Origin: Parelaphostrongylus tenuis | Lineage: Eukaryota > Nematoda > Chromadorea > Rhabditida > Metastrongylidae | Length of the DNA: 64,000 nt | NCBI GenBank assembly: GCA_019055375.1 | Contig: JAHQIW010007317.1 | Coordinates: 186,001 to 250,000 of the forward strand | Reading direction: 5' to 3' | In this document: piece after piece, positions 44,801 to 54,340 of the stretch | Layout: each line of letters starts with the position of its first letter | Numbering within the stretch: position 1 is the stretch's first letter | Translations under genes and position numbers: made by a program | Notes under the pieces: model-generated | The model's input: the letters and a program-made list of their open reading frames with translations, nothing else | Database searches by the model: none | What the model was told of the DNA's origin: nothing

Positions 44801-47469
44801 GTATTTAAAGCGACAGCGCTATAAAAAGGCCTTTTGAAAAAAACGAGCTCGTAGAGCAGCCCATCAAAATTTATGCCTTTGTTTGGTTACTAAGACCACT
44901 AGGAAAGTTCTTATCCAGCGTAAAAGGTCAACTCTTCATCACCTGCCTGATGTCGGAAAAGAACCCAAAATCAAATAAACTTGTTAATGAAGAGAGGAAA
45001 TTTCTTAATTGATGTTAAGAGCATTTCTCACTTTTTGAATTCTCAGTTGAGCATAAAAGTTATACAGGTATATGAGAGATTATATGGAAATTACAGCCTA
45101 CTAACTGCACAGAGTAAGGTGATTCCGTCTCAAAGCCTCATAAAAAAAGGCCTTTCGCTAAGCAATGTTTTTCCTCACCCATACTTATTTTATTCGATGA
45201 CACATATTCCAATGTCATCCTGACCCCGATTCTTCCATTCCTTACGTTGTTTTGCAAGCGTTATCTATAAAGCTAGCTGAGTTCAAGTGTGAATTTGGTT
45301 TTGATGTGAGTAATTCGACTTAATCATCAAGAATACTGAATGCTGGTGAAGCGTGATTAGATCCAAAACACTCATTTAGTAAAGTTGAAAAACGGTGTGA
45401 ACTGGAGGCTAGTGCTTAGCGCTTGGATCAGAATTCTTTCACGACGACAAGGTATACAACGAATAGTTGATCGATAGCCCAACGATTATGGCATAAGCCG
45501 TCTTTTAGTTTTCCTAACTCTCTGCTTTTTTCTTCTTATATTTTAGGCGACTCTCCCCACATTTATTATGCAAATGTCAACTTTTCATATATTTTGATTC
45601 ATTTACTTGTATCCAATGTCCAGGAAGATCTTCTGCCCTCCTGCTTCTGGGCTTGATTGGTACTTGAGAAATATTGTTTTCTCTAAAAATGCCCTTCAAT
45701 AGTGGATGATTTATTCACTTTGAGACGTGAAACACTCGAGTAAGAGATAAAATAGTCGATTTTTCTTGGATCGCAAGAAGGGGGTTATCCTGACAAGTCA
45801 GTTTCCAGCCTGCCACCACGTGGAGATAAGAGGCTTTGCCCCTGCAGGGAATTAAACTAATAGTGCCTCTGCCGTGATCGGCGCTACTATCACTGCATCA
45901 CTTACTTTCCATGCCCTAATGATTGGCTGCTATTGGCTTATAACTCGGCTTATTTGGCGAGCCGTTGATCATTATGAAGCAGTGTTTTTTCAGGTTAGAA
46001 CAGAGACATGAAAGAGCAAAATCCAGGTATAATATTGTAGTAGTGGCAAAAAAAAACAGTGATTCCCAAAACTATGCTTCACAGGAAGTTGGCCAGGCGG
46101 ATTTCATGTGCATGACACCTTGTTTAAAATCATCACGGGGATATTACGACTATCTTCACATCACGACGCAGTACGGACTTATTCTTCTACTTGGAAAATC
46201 TCATCCAAAAATCGTATACTCTTGGAGAAAAATACTCTTCAAGGTTGTTCCAGTCTGAATTTAAAACTGCTGGCCACATTGTTGGCGATGAGTGAGCGAC
46301 CTCAACACATCGCACAGGTCGTTCGTGACCGATCCGCTTTCCGCTTTGGGCGGTGAAAGTGACAAGTGGCCCGCAGAAACGTCGGGGGTCAAAGCAAGCG
46401 TGTGGGAGCGGATATCTGCGCGCGATGACACCGTCGAAGCGGCTTGTGAACTACGCCGGTTGTTAGTGTGTCCTCCAATTGATTAGCTTTTAGACAACTT
46501 ATAATTACAGTTAACAAAATTCTCAGTTTCAATCCTATGCCGCGATTAGCGACGCCGATGGAGCTTAAATAGAGATAATTCCTTAATTCGATTCAGTTTC
46601 GTGCTGTCAATGTTGTCGAAACAGAATTGCTTGTGAAACAATCTACGTAAAGGCATATTTTTTTATCAACTCCTTAGTTACTGTATTGGTGCCGATGCTC
46701 TAGAAGAGGTTAAATCCTAAAAGCGCCATGATATAGAGTTGTGTAAGATCTTAAAAATGGCAGTATTCCTTTTTAATTACGAATAGTGGGAAGAGAATAT
46801 TCTGAATTACAGACTCTATCAAATCCGCTCCAAATTCAGAGGATCTTCAGGTCGATAATGTTTTACGAATGAAAAAAGTGTGTAACAATCTCTTAATGTA
46901 TTATCTGCCAATGAACAACTGAACAATCGTGACAAAATATTTCGAAAAATATTTAAGAATAGATCGCGTGCTGCTTTAAGAGCAGGAAACCAATAAAATG
47001 AAAATGGATGACCACAATGATCGCCACATGTTAATGTCCCAATGATGTGAAGTCATAGCATTTTTATCAAAATGGAGCCGAATATTCCAGTAATTTACCA
47101 CTTTCATTCAATCCGTCGGGAATCCATTCTATACCCAGGTGTTGTTTGAGTCTGTCTCTTTCGGCTTCGTATCCACGCATGCACGAACATCCTAAAAGAC
47201 CGAACTGGAAGACCTATCTTCATTAGTGCAATGTCAATCTTGTTTGGGCAACTAGAATGCGGGCAAAGCGGGTCAGTCTATCGGGCACTTATCCGTCAAT
47301 CTTCTCGAGGAACTACACGTTTTCAGTGTAAAGCAACATATCGTAGAAAAGCACAAAATCATCAGACATAAAAAGGCTATTTGAAACTCTGTGTAGAAGC
47401 CGAGGTTCACCTGATTAGCTCACCTAATCGTACCAATATCAGTAAAACGAAGACGGATTTGGTAGACAT
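26832..47469 (-). CDS. Multi-module MAM-like secreted or surface protein, exons partly resolved
   Basis: The ATG at 47469 opens a hydrophobic signal-like MSTKSVFVLLILVRLG followed by CSCMRGYEAE. Phase-consistent exons in reading order: 47424-47469, 47099-47191, 43789-44016, 42884-42989, a missing part, 37365-37459, 35869-36002, 35707-35820, 35442-35512, 35250-35391, 33813-33989, 30661-30829, 28669-28811, 28237-28443, about 28035-28194, a gap, 26832-26949. They give at least four repeats with one plan: a start such as DLNCNFGDVKKCRW, DLDCKDFFSCRW, ELSCDFARRAVNCVW or LLSCNFKHGHTCLY; a middle such as SLRFWKTKDIVLEVC or FSLWLTGTAKLQVC; an end such as FDSVVIVDDISYRATLC or LDQGMVIVDDIKVQASF. This is the cysteine and aromatic layout of MAM domains, extracellular adhesion modules. 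Known: the domain pattern. Inferred: secretion and adhesion. The 37365 and 28237 donors are chosen partly to keep the repeat cysteine. It could be two genes. Confidence 0.7.
29590..29690 (-). repeat. tRNA-like repeat, family C, in an intron of the MAM-like gene
   Basis: The minus strand has gcgggttcgattcccgcc as B box and acacgtccacggataggatg in the anticodon-arm region, in the order of family C. The 5' half (gcagtgtagagcac) is a weak A box. The acceptor stem is imperfect. Confidence 0.5.
29790..29945 (+). repeat. tRNA-like repeat, family C, best-folded copy
   Basis: At 29851-29923 a cloverleaf nearly closes. The acceptor stem GCCTCGG pairs with CTGAGGC, the D stem is GTGT/GCAC, and the T arm is ggttcgattcc with one mismatch. 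The anticodon stem has a mismatch and the loop (CCGGTAT) has C instead of the universal U at position 33, so it is unlikely to be a working tRNA. Flanks (tgctgacgaatgagtgg before, ggtcaccactaaa after) resemble other family C copies. Confidence 0.55.
30960..31620 (+). repeat. Dispersed non-coding repeat D, copy 1
   Basis: Shares a series of phrases with 44090-44830: gattcacaaacgc followed by cgcaggg- or cgcagaa-type sequence, gatagcgtaa, aaactccagataaagcgtg versus aaactctggatgaaacgta, and the acgttcatatgtttttcgtgc segment. No coding potential or terminal repeats were seen. Confidence 0.5.
31621..33812. other. Long intron of the MAM-like gene, mostly unassigned
   Basis: Lies between the exons at 33813-33989 and 30661-30829. 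A minus-strand open frame at 31792-32004 with a possible upstream exon at about 32070-32123 (ends EYVIVSK) may belong to a small nested gene, but splice phases do not settle it. Nothing else was recognised. Confidence 0.3.
36371..36538 (-). repeat. tRNA-derived SINE, family A, headless copy
   Basis: The minus-strand tail and body are recognisable: gcatgcaatcgtctcc and ttggaggtgattgaaagcat match the 3' half of the family, and gctggcttggtgagccatg the central part. The tRNA-like head is missing. Confidence 0.6.
36912..37056 (-). repeat. tRNA-derived SINE, family A, 5' part only
   Basis: The minus strand carries the A-box end (gtggcggagtgcttagagaa) and the B-box area (gttgatgaatcgatcacg), plus a short body with ggtgagccctgagtacg. 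The tail is missing. It may be the other half of the copy at 36371-36538, which it follows after about 370 bases. Confidence 0.55.
38041..38558. repeat. GC-rich inverted repeat pair, arms ~150 bases
   Basis: 38041-38190 and 38415-38558 are diverged reverse complements. Shared phrases are aacacattgacgaccgtt versus aacacactgacgaccgtt, gatcggcggcgagcagctcg versus gctcggcggcgagtagcccg, and cacgacgctttcactgt versus cacgacgcttcagtgt. The arms are far richer in G and C than the surrounding intron. The loop of about 225 bases is ordinary AT-rich sequence. It could be two opposed copies of one repeat or a single fold-back element. Confidence 0.75.
38731..39006. repeat. Near-perfect 276-base palindrome (fold-back MITE)
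   Basis: The left end gcaagacacgtgtttcagca is mirrored by the right end gccgaaacacgtgtcttgc, and the pairing continues inward through aggaaccgacgccgaaata and tcaagtgagaaaac to the centre near 38868. A single transcript would form a hairpin of about 130 bp. A fragment of the family is at 7485-7535. Confidence 0.85.
40617..40800. repeat. Small MITE with ~30-base terminal inverted repeats
   Basis: gctttttcgaggttggtatg at the left end and its complement catgctataccagcaacctc with gcaaaggct at the right. The interior is about 120 bases and non-coding. A related half (ctttccgaatttggtacgg) lies at about 40352, so at least one more copy is adjacent. Minus-strand open frames here are by-products. Confidence 0.65.
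41090..41140 (+). repeat. tRNA-like repeat, family C, short fragment
   Basis: Has gggttcgagtcccaactgac and the following gcgaaagttttacaca, matching the 3' half of the copy at 41265-41470. The A-box half is absent. Confidence 0.5.
41265..41470 (+). repeat. tRNA-derived short repeat, family C, near full length
   Basis: Runs from ccgataccgactgcctgcg through gttgctgacaaatagatgc and ggtgtcaaaacaagcgtc into a tRNA-like part (gtagtgaacggttcgagcac, B box gggttcgagtcccaactgac). It ends near cacatcaatc- or catcactgg-type sequence. It is the best sense-strand copy for defining family C. Confidence 0.6.
44090..44830 (+). repeat. Dispersed non-coding repeat D, copy 2, with an internal duplication
   Basis: Similar to 30960-31620 over most of its length. 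Within it, the block with tttatagcgctgtagcatcc and gattcacacgcg at about 44211-44256 recurs as ttacagcgctgtagtaaatg and tttcacaaacgcg at about 44392-44427, so the unit has been duplicated in tandem. It lies in an intron of the MAM-like gene. Confidence 0.5.
45000..47098. other. Intron 2 of the MAM-like gene, nothing firm
   Basis: No exon or repeat was recognised with confidence. A GC-richer patch at 46300-46485 has an open plus-strand frame but no motif. Confidence 0.3.
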
Positions 47470-48500
47470 TTTTAGGTGATGGTGAGAATTAAGAAGTCGA
47501 ATAGAGCAGAGATGATTAGTAGTGGTGAATGGTGTCTCTGTCTGTTTAGAAAACCTGTTGGAGACAGTGCGGTCCCGCCTTGCGAACACGAAGAAGAAGC
47601 AAGAACAGGCGTGAGAGGGTCAATTTTTGATCCGAAGCCTATGGATCAGAAAAAGTCACCAATCACTATAGCTCCACGTTATTTCAAACAAATTGGGTTC
47701 TCTTATCAAAATAGTCAACGAGATCTTTTGCACTGATTGTTCTGAAAAACTTAGATAATGCTATAGGTTTTGACCGTGCAAACTCCTTACAGTACTCATA
47801 CTACAAAATATCTAGGCACTAAGATTTTTCACATTTGCACCACACTTGCAGAGCAGAAGCAAAACGAAAATAGCTTAATGTTTTAGATTTCATTTGTAAA
47901 ATGGGTAAAAATAAAAAATATGCCAACTGTATTGACGGTCTGAAGCAGGCATTGGAGGCGATCAACTACCTTGACAGCGCTTTGCGTATTCAAAGATCTG
48001 CCACCTCATCATCATTGACTTCTTATATGTGGGAAAAGTTTATATATTAGACCTTCTCATAAGTTTCAGGACTAGAGCAATAAACACCAAATATATTAAC
48101 CAGAGGTAATCAAAATTACTTGGCAACACTATTAAAAGTATGCGTCATTAGCCTGAGCACACCTGTGTCATCACTAAGCCTTCATTACGTTTCTTTAACT
48201 GCGTCGAATACATTCCACATCCCCAAAAGATTAATGGAAGCCGAACGCCGCTACCTTTTTTGTCCTTCTACCACTAATGCGGAGGATTTTTGGACAAATG
48301 ACTATTTTGCTGATAAGTATGGTGCCTTAGTAAAATAAATGAGGGTCTTGATCACAGATGGTAAAATTCCAGTTCGAGATTTTGTGCATTTCCCAATTTT
48401 TGACCAGGACAGATATCAAATTTTGGCAATCAAAGATTCATTACACAGTGTCTTTACATTTAGGATAACACAACGCGATAAAAATGGCTTAAACGTTATG

Positions 48501-48735
48501 TTAAGTTGAGAAGAAGTTTTGGGAATTTTTTAAAAGCTTAATTTTTGTCATCTTCGTGTCGCTTCTTATTATTAGTTCTGCTTATATCTATCTACTTCAA
48601 TAATTACATCCAAAATTTCTATTGAACAGTATAATCTTACGAAATAATAACAGCTTACGGGATCTAGCCCCAGCAGCATAACATCACTAGCATCCCGCCC
48701 GCACTCCAGACGTTGCTCCATCCGAACTATGGGTA
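48501..48735 (+). mobile_element. Truncated mariner derivative
   Basis: Begins with a mariner-like terminal sequence (ttaagttgagaagaagtttt). About 120 bases later comes the transposase start region (tctattgaacagtata; MSIEQYD in the second copy near 54980). It then jumps to ccagacgttgctccatcc, which encodes the PDVAPS motif near the transposase C-terminus. The 3' terminal repeat was not found. The same arrangement is present at 54861-55095. Confidence 0.5.
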
Positions 48736-49363
48736 TGCAGACTGGATCATGTGCTTCCTACTTGTAGCTGAGCGTCGTCACCATATCCCTATTTCGGACT
48801 CTTGCGAGCCCTTCCCAAAAATTGGCCAGGGGGTGCGTGCGCTACATTGCGCCAGCCGTGCGTTGCAGTGACCGCAGTGGGTACCACCGTCACCGTCCCT
48901 GGTTTTGCTCGTTGAGAACTAAGCTCACTAGGCACTTTGAACTCAACTCACACTGTAGTTGGGGCTTGCGTGACTGTTAAGAGAAAAGAACTGCTTATAA
49001 CGGCCGGCTTTCAAACACTATCTCTCATCGAGGAGTCGCAGAGAAGAATGCGCTTTAGTGGGACTTCCAAATTAGATGTGTTACTCGGAGGAACATAGTA
49101 ACAAGTTGAACTACTGATAGTACATCAAAACACCAGTAAAACCATGAACAAAAAGGATTTTGAATTTAAGTGTGAAGTCGATGAGAGAAATTTCCCAGTG
49201 GAAAGTATTCATAAATCAGTGAAGTTAGTGAGTTTTTCTCTGGGGTTCCCCTTAATTTTTTTCATTTCTTCACACCTGATCCTGTCAGTCACCAACTTTC
49301 GAACCGTTTCGTTCTCCAGATCACCACTAGACCTGCCTAAAGGGCACATAAACTGACAAAATA

Positions 49364-49991
49364 TTAGGTTGAGCAGAAAGTTTTTTTTTTATTGATAGTT
49401 CGTATATACATAACTAATTCACTAATTTTAGCTCCAAATTATCAGCTAGTGAACAATATGATGAGCGTTTGTTGATCCGCCATTTTCGGAGAAAAGGTTT
49501 AACGATTCTCAAAGCCACTGATGAGATTGATGAGAGTGAACGTGCCGATGCAACGAAAAAATCGACTGTAGACAGATGGCTTAAGCGATTCATGGAAGGC
49601 AAAAATTGACCTCGAAATAGGCCTTATTCTGACCGACCATCTTTTGTAGATGAAAGTGATTTGCAAGCCACTTTGAATGCTAAGCCTCCAGCGACACTCC
49701 GCTTACAGTCCAGACGTTGCTCCATCCAATTATGGCCTTTTGCGATGAATGCAACGTTTTCTAAATGGCCGTCGTTTTGATTTTATGTGGTAAAGCTGAA
49801 GCATGTCAAGAGTTTTTCGATTCAAGGGAGCCGGAGTGGCACTTCAAGCATATCCATCTTGTAGAACAATGGCAGAAAGTCGCTAACAATGGTGGCCTAT
49901 TATTCGATAATAGTTATTGTTGTTTTTGTTGTTGATTTGCGTATAAAAACGAAACTTTCAAAAATTTACTAGAACTTTTTGCTCAGTCGTA
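49364..49991 (+). mobile_element. Internally deleted, degenerate mariner element
   Basis: Terminal inverted repeats are ttaggttgagcagaaagttt at the left and agaactttttgctcagtcg at the right, with TA at both borders as mariner insertions require. The transposase reads SEQYDERLLIRHFRRKG, STVDRWLKRF, SDRPSFVDESDLQA, then jumps to YSPDVAPSNYGLL, FLNGRRFDF, FFDSREPEWHFKHI and QWQKVANNGG. The catalytic core between residues after NAKPPAT and YSPD is deleted. Stops and one frameshift make it inactive. Confidence 0.85.
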
Positions 49992-50808
49992 GGTAAAGAG
50001 AAAGGTGGCACGAAGAACTAGAGAGAAGGTGGTCCTGAATGATTAAGCTATCACGGGGTGGTCACGGAACTTCCATTTGGCTAGTTTTTCGTAACCATCT
50101 TTTTCGCTACCATGTTGGTCCGAGACCCACAGTGCTATGTTCATGTGGTATGGGTCCTCGCAATCCCACTAAATCGTATCTATCTATTGCCTAGAAACTG
50201 TTACAACTGCGTAAACGAAATGATTTAAAGACCGAAAACGGTCCTTCCATGGTCTAAGGAATGCTAGAAACTCTATACTTTAAGGAATTTCGTGTAGGGC
50301 AAAACTGAATTGGATTATCTGGCTGTCCCCCTTGTAAAATGGCTTCTCAAACAAAGCACGTTTAGAAGTTTATATTGGTTTATTTGCCATCACAGTAGAA
50401 TTGCAAATTGAATGTTAATCTATCCACTGCTTGCCTCTAGAGGTGATACTCCAATTACTGAGCACAGTAATATCTTACGAGCCATATATTCAAAAATACT
50501 GAGTGACACGCAAAGCTCAACCTCTGGTGGTATTGAACCAGCGTTTCACGCTGAATCGCGGGAATCAACTCCCGCCTGAGGTTCAGAATATTGCATGTCA
50601 CCCAACATCTCCAGATATATAGTTGTAATATTGCAAAGCTCCTGTGAAAAGCAGTGAAATCGAAGATTTTTCGAGGCACCGTTTTTTGATCTATTATTTT
50701 TGTACTCTTTCTTTGGATACGATAGCTGATGTTTCGGTAAATTCACCTTCTTTAGAGCCTAAACGTGTCATACAACCATATCTGTTTGTCATACCTTTCG
50801 TTTCGAGC

Positions 50809-51094
50809 AAAGCTCTCGGAGTTGATTCATCCCTGAATTGCGCCATGCATTCGTCTTCAATTTCTAACTTCGTTTAAGGTGATTGAATGCATATCTGGCC
50901 TTTACAATGAGTTGCGGTGGCCTCCCGTTGAACCGAGTCAGTGCTGCTTATCCTTCCAGCCAAGTCTGAGACCAGTCTGGCACCAATCTACCGACCCTGG
51001 AGGATGGATGGCTTGGTGAGACATGAGCGCGAGATCGAACCATTGACCTCGTGTGCGACGCAAAGCACCTATAACCACTGCGCCACATGCGCTC
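50809..51094 (-). repeat. tRNA-derived SINE, family A, full length
   Basis: Minus strand: head gcgcatgtggcgcagtggtt with A box, B box ggttcgatctcgcgctcatg, body with ccagactggtctcagacttg, gcactgactcggttcaacgg and gtaaaggccagatatgcat, and tail containing gcgcaattcaggga and ctccgagagcttt. Among the best-preserved copies. Confidence 0.85.
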
Positions 51095-53698
51095 TTTCTC
51101 AGCTGTTATAGATCAAAAATGGATAGTTAGTTAATAATGATCATGCATACTTAATCCGATACTAGTTCATCGATAACACTCAACAATTTGAATTATTAGT
51201 GTACTTCGAGAGCTGCAATTTATGCAAAATTATAGTTTTTATCCTTTCTATGAGCATTGTGTTGTTGCAACCTTTGCCACTGTACATGTCACTTATTATG
51301 CGCATTCTATGTGCCTTGTTAGGTGGTTCGCCAAGGCGATTCCATTTATCTCCACTGAGCTCCATGAACTCAAAATAACCCCAGTGTGATAGCTTGTAGC
51401 TGTTCAGCAGTAAACCATAGACCTGGTCGTGCTCTACTTCCCATGGGTATTACAATCTTCGTTCACCGCTTTCATGTATACACTATGCTGAGTTTTGCGA
51501 TTCATTTATGGATCGTATATACGAAGAGGAACTGCAAGCTCTTGCATACGAAAAGATTCTACCGCAATAAGCTACGGCGCATCTAGGAAATAAAAACTAG
51601 TTAGTCTCGTCAGCTTCTTATTTGTTCGTTGTCACCCAACATTCAGTCTTCGGAAGTGCGCCTCTGGATGGTCGACTAAAAAAATGCAAGTCATTTCGAC
51701 CACTCTGCGTTTGATAGAAGGGATACTTACAAACCTTCAGCCAATAATGCATTATTGTTACAAATTACATCAAGAGGCAATGATGAAAAGATAATTTTTG
51801 CACGGCCGTGAACGGTGTTGTCAACCAGAAGCTAGCCCTACTTACCCTACGATAGGAGGTTTTCAATAAAATGTGAGGCTCGGGTACAAGAAACTATACG
51901 ATTCCTACGTACTATACATGCCCGATTTTTTATTAGCTGATTATAGTACACTATATCTATAACGACCAAAAGAAAGATGTCTCAAAAAAGACGCTCTCAT
52001 TCTCACAAGATAGGCCACAAGGATACGCTTCGAGAGCAGGGCGCAAGTTCGTTTTTCAAGCATGCTGTTTTTAGACTGGCAAATAAGATCTCTTTACGTG
52101 CATGAGTGTTCAGTGCTAAAAACAACTGTAGAAAAGTATTTTTAATGGTATTCCACATTTTATGACACTCAAATGTTTCTGACATACAGCCTTGCTACGC
52201 AACCATCAGCGAAACCCGTCCACCCAAGGGGTTTGCCTACCGCAAAGGTGAGGAGTAAATTTCTCTTCTTTGGTATATCGCACTAAGAAAGTCCTTCGGA
52301 AAATAAAGCTCAGCACCAAATTCTACATTCTCATGCTATAAAGTGATTACTGATATTCAGTGAAACGAAAGAAAGTACAACTTTTCAGTTGCATGAAGTA
52401 TGAATTCAACGCAACGAGTTTGAACTGTTGACCGCTGCTGATTCATGACTAGAAGTAAGTCGTTATGGAGTGATATAAATTAAAAACTGGGGGATTTTTG
52501 AATATTCTGGATAAAAAATCTACAGCATCAATGATAAGTTCCGAAGTTGAGAGTGAAGAAATTGCACTCTTTCCGCAGAAGTATCCCTTAATTGATGAAT
52601 GTAAGCTCTATGAAGATTTGCTTCTATTACATATCGAATAAAATGTGTCTTTGAATTGAACCATTACGATGCAGTGTACGAAACTGAGAAAAATGTGTTA
52701 GAAATGCGCTGTGATCTCAAGGTTGTATTGAAAAGTTGGGGCTCTAGGACATTCGACGTTCTTTTTACTATATAAATATACTCGCTGAAGTTCCGTCGAT
52801 GTCGATCTATATTTTCCTTGCAATATTGCTTTCTTGGAACCAACACTTCACTGTATAATTCCAACAAAACCCATTGTAAAGTTCAAGCATCAAAACGATT
52901 ACACCGAAAGCAAGGCGTTATCTTATTTTGTTTAGTAAAGCACGCTATATAGGACTCTTTTCCACAAAACAAGCTCAGTATCATCATCACTACCTCTCAG
53001 CCTAGCGAGCGACTTCAAAAATATGGATAAAATGACGAAAAATCAACAGTTGGAAATGAACTAATCTAAGCAAATAATGTGTTTTTCTCATAAGAACATA
53101 GGAAGTTTCTGACACGTAGTTGTTCGCTCCCTGAAATTACATTTACAAAAGTTCCTTGGTGACACACTATCTTTTTCGTGGCGATAAAGCACTTCTAACG
53201 TAAAAACTATAGTCATGAGTACCGATAAACCAGTCAAGACGTCAAAGCGGCAGAATAACATTCTAGGCGTGAATTGAAAATTTCTTTTAGCTCTTACAGC
53301 GTTCTATGATAACCTCTGAAAAAAACCAATTACATTCCAAAGTCCTCGGAATCTGGACTATTGAAAGATTGGTGAAACTTTGATGAAGCGTCATATCGAA
53401 GCCACAGATGAGCAATTGAAGACAATTGAGTGTGAAGCATAATTTTATCTTCGCTGCTACAACGTATTGAAAAAGCTTTTCAAAAATCAAACACAATGTT
53501 GAAATTGCAGAGATTTCTGTTTTCGAGTAACCACCAAGTGTCTAAAAGAAAAATTTTGTCCACCGAGAAAGCACTTCAAACAATCGCGTACCACAACTGG
53601 TACACGTCGTCCATTAGAGGTTTACCAGTTTAAAGTTTACTGCTGTAATGTTATAACTTATGGGAAGACCAAATACATATACATTTATGTGTAAGGCT
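51095..53698. other. Inter-duplication stretch, nothing recognised
   Basis: AT-rich sequence between two family A SINEs. Only short unsupported open frames; no terminal repeats, tRNA or transposase motifs were seen. Confidence 0.4.
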
Positions 53699-53988
53699 AA
53701 AGCTCTCGGAGTTATTAATCTCTGAGAGGATGCGCCATGCGTTCGTCTTTGCTTTTTATCTTCGTTTGAGGTGATTGAATGCATATATGACCCATACAAT
53801 GATTCGCGGCGTCCTATCGCTGTATCGAGTCAGTGCTGTTTATCCTCCCAAACAAGTCTGAGACCAGTCTAGTACCAATTAACTGACCCCGAAGGAATGG
53901 ATGGCTTGGTGAGCTATAAGCCCGAAATCGAATCGTCAACGTTGTGTGCAAAGCAGAGCATCTCCAACCACTTCGGCACATGCGCTCC
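53699..53988 (-). repeat. tRNA-derived SINE, family A, full length
   Basis: Minus-strand copy with head gcgcatgtgccgaagtggtt, body containing actagactggtctcagactt and gactcgatacagcgatagga, and tail with gcgcatcctctcagagatta followed by ctccgagagctttagcc. Slightly more diverged than 50809-51094. Its 5' end abuts the TA-rich region that starts at 53989. Confidence 0.85.
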
Positions 53989-53998
53989 TTTATATATA

Positions 53999-54029
<31 letters not shown>

Positions 54030-54090
54030 GTATATATGTATATGTGTCATATATCAATTTACAATCGATAGCTTACAGCTTTTCCGAATG

Positions 54091-54121
<31 letters not shown>

Positions 54122-54293
54122 AATTTGGAAAAGCTGTAAGCTATCGATTGTAAAGCGACTCAGACATCAAATTGTGTTGTGTGGGGTCTTTGCATCTCTA
54201 ATGTGGGCCGCGGCTCTGAAGATGGCGATGATGGCGAGATATACGTGCGCCAGTGACCTCACAAACCTCGAAAAGATGATAATAGGTTATCGA

Positions 54294-54338
<45 letters not shown>

Positions 54339-54340
54339 TG
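53989..54340. repeat. TA microsatellites enclosing a 31-base inverted repeat
   Basis: (TA)n runs occupy about 53991-54040, 54090-54118 and 54297-54335. Between and around the second run, tttacaatcgatagcttaca at about 54058 is mirrored by tgtaagctatcgattgtaaa at about 54134, so the second run is the loop of a hairpin with arms of about 31 bases. Confidence 0.85.

Larger units (their letters stand above)
48177..50777 (+). repeat. Segmental duplication, copy 1 (2.6 kb)
   Basis: Colinear with 54500-60659 after removal of the SINE and LINE there. Shared from acgtttctttaac plus cgtcgaatacattccacatc at the left, through gaagccgaacgccgctacct, aaaattggccagggggtgcg, the mariner element, and cttccatttggctagttttt, to gattcaccttctttagagc-type sequence at the right. 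Copy 1 is about 2601 bases; copy 2 without its insertions is about 2609. The segment is non-coding apart from mariner remnants. A short open frame at 48178-48338 (ends YFADKYGALVK) is conserved in copy 2 but interrupted there. Confidence 0.85.

Noticed and set aside
46292..46486. GC-richer open frame on the plus strand that looks coding by composition
   Set aside because: No splice sites, homology or neighbouring exons were found; it lies in an intron of the opposite-strand gene.
48178..48338. Open frame ending YFADKYGALVK, conserved in both duplication copies
   Set aside because: Conservation is explained by the duplication, and the second copy has an internal stop; no evidence of a gene.
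53897..54153. Open frames rich in Tyr and Ile on both strands
   Set aside because: They are translations of the TA microsatellite.
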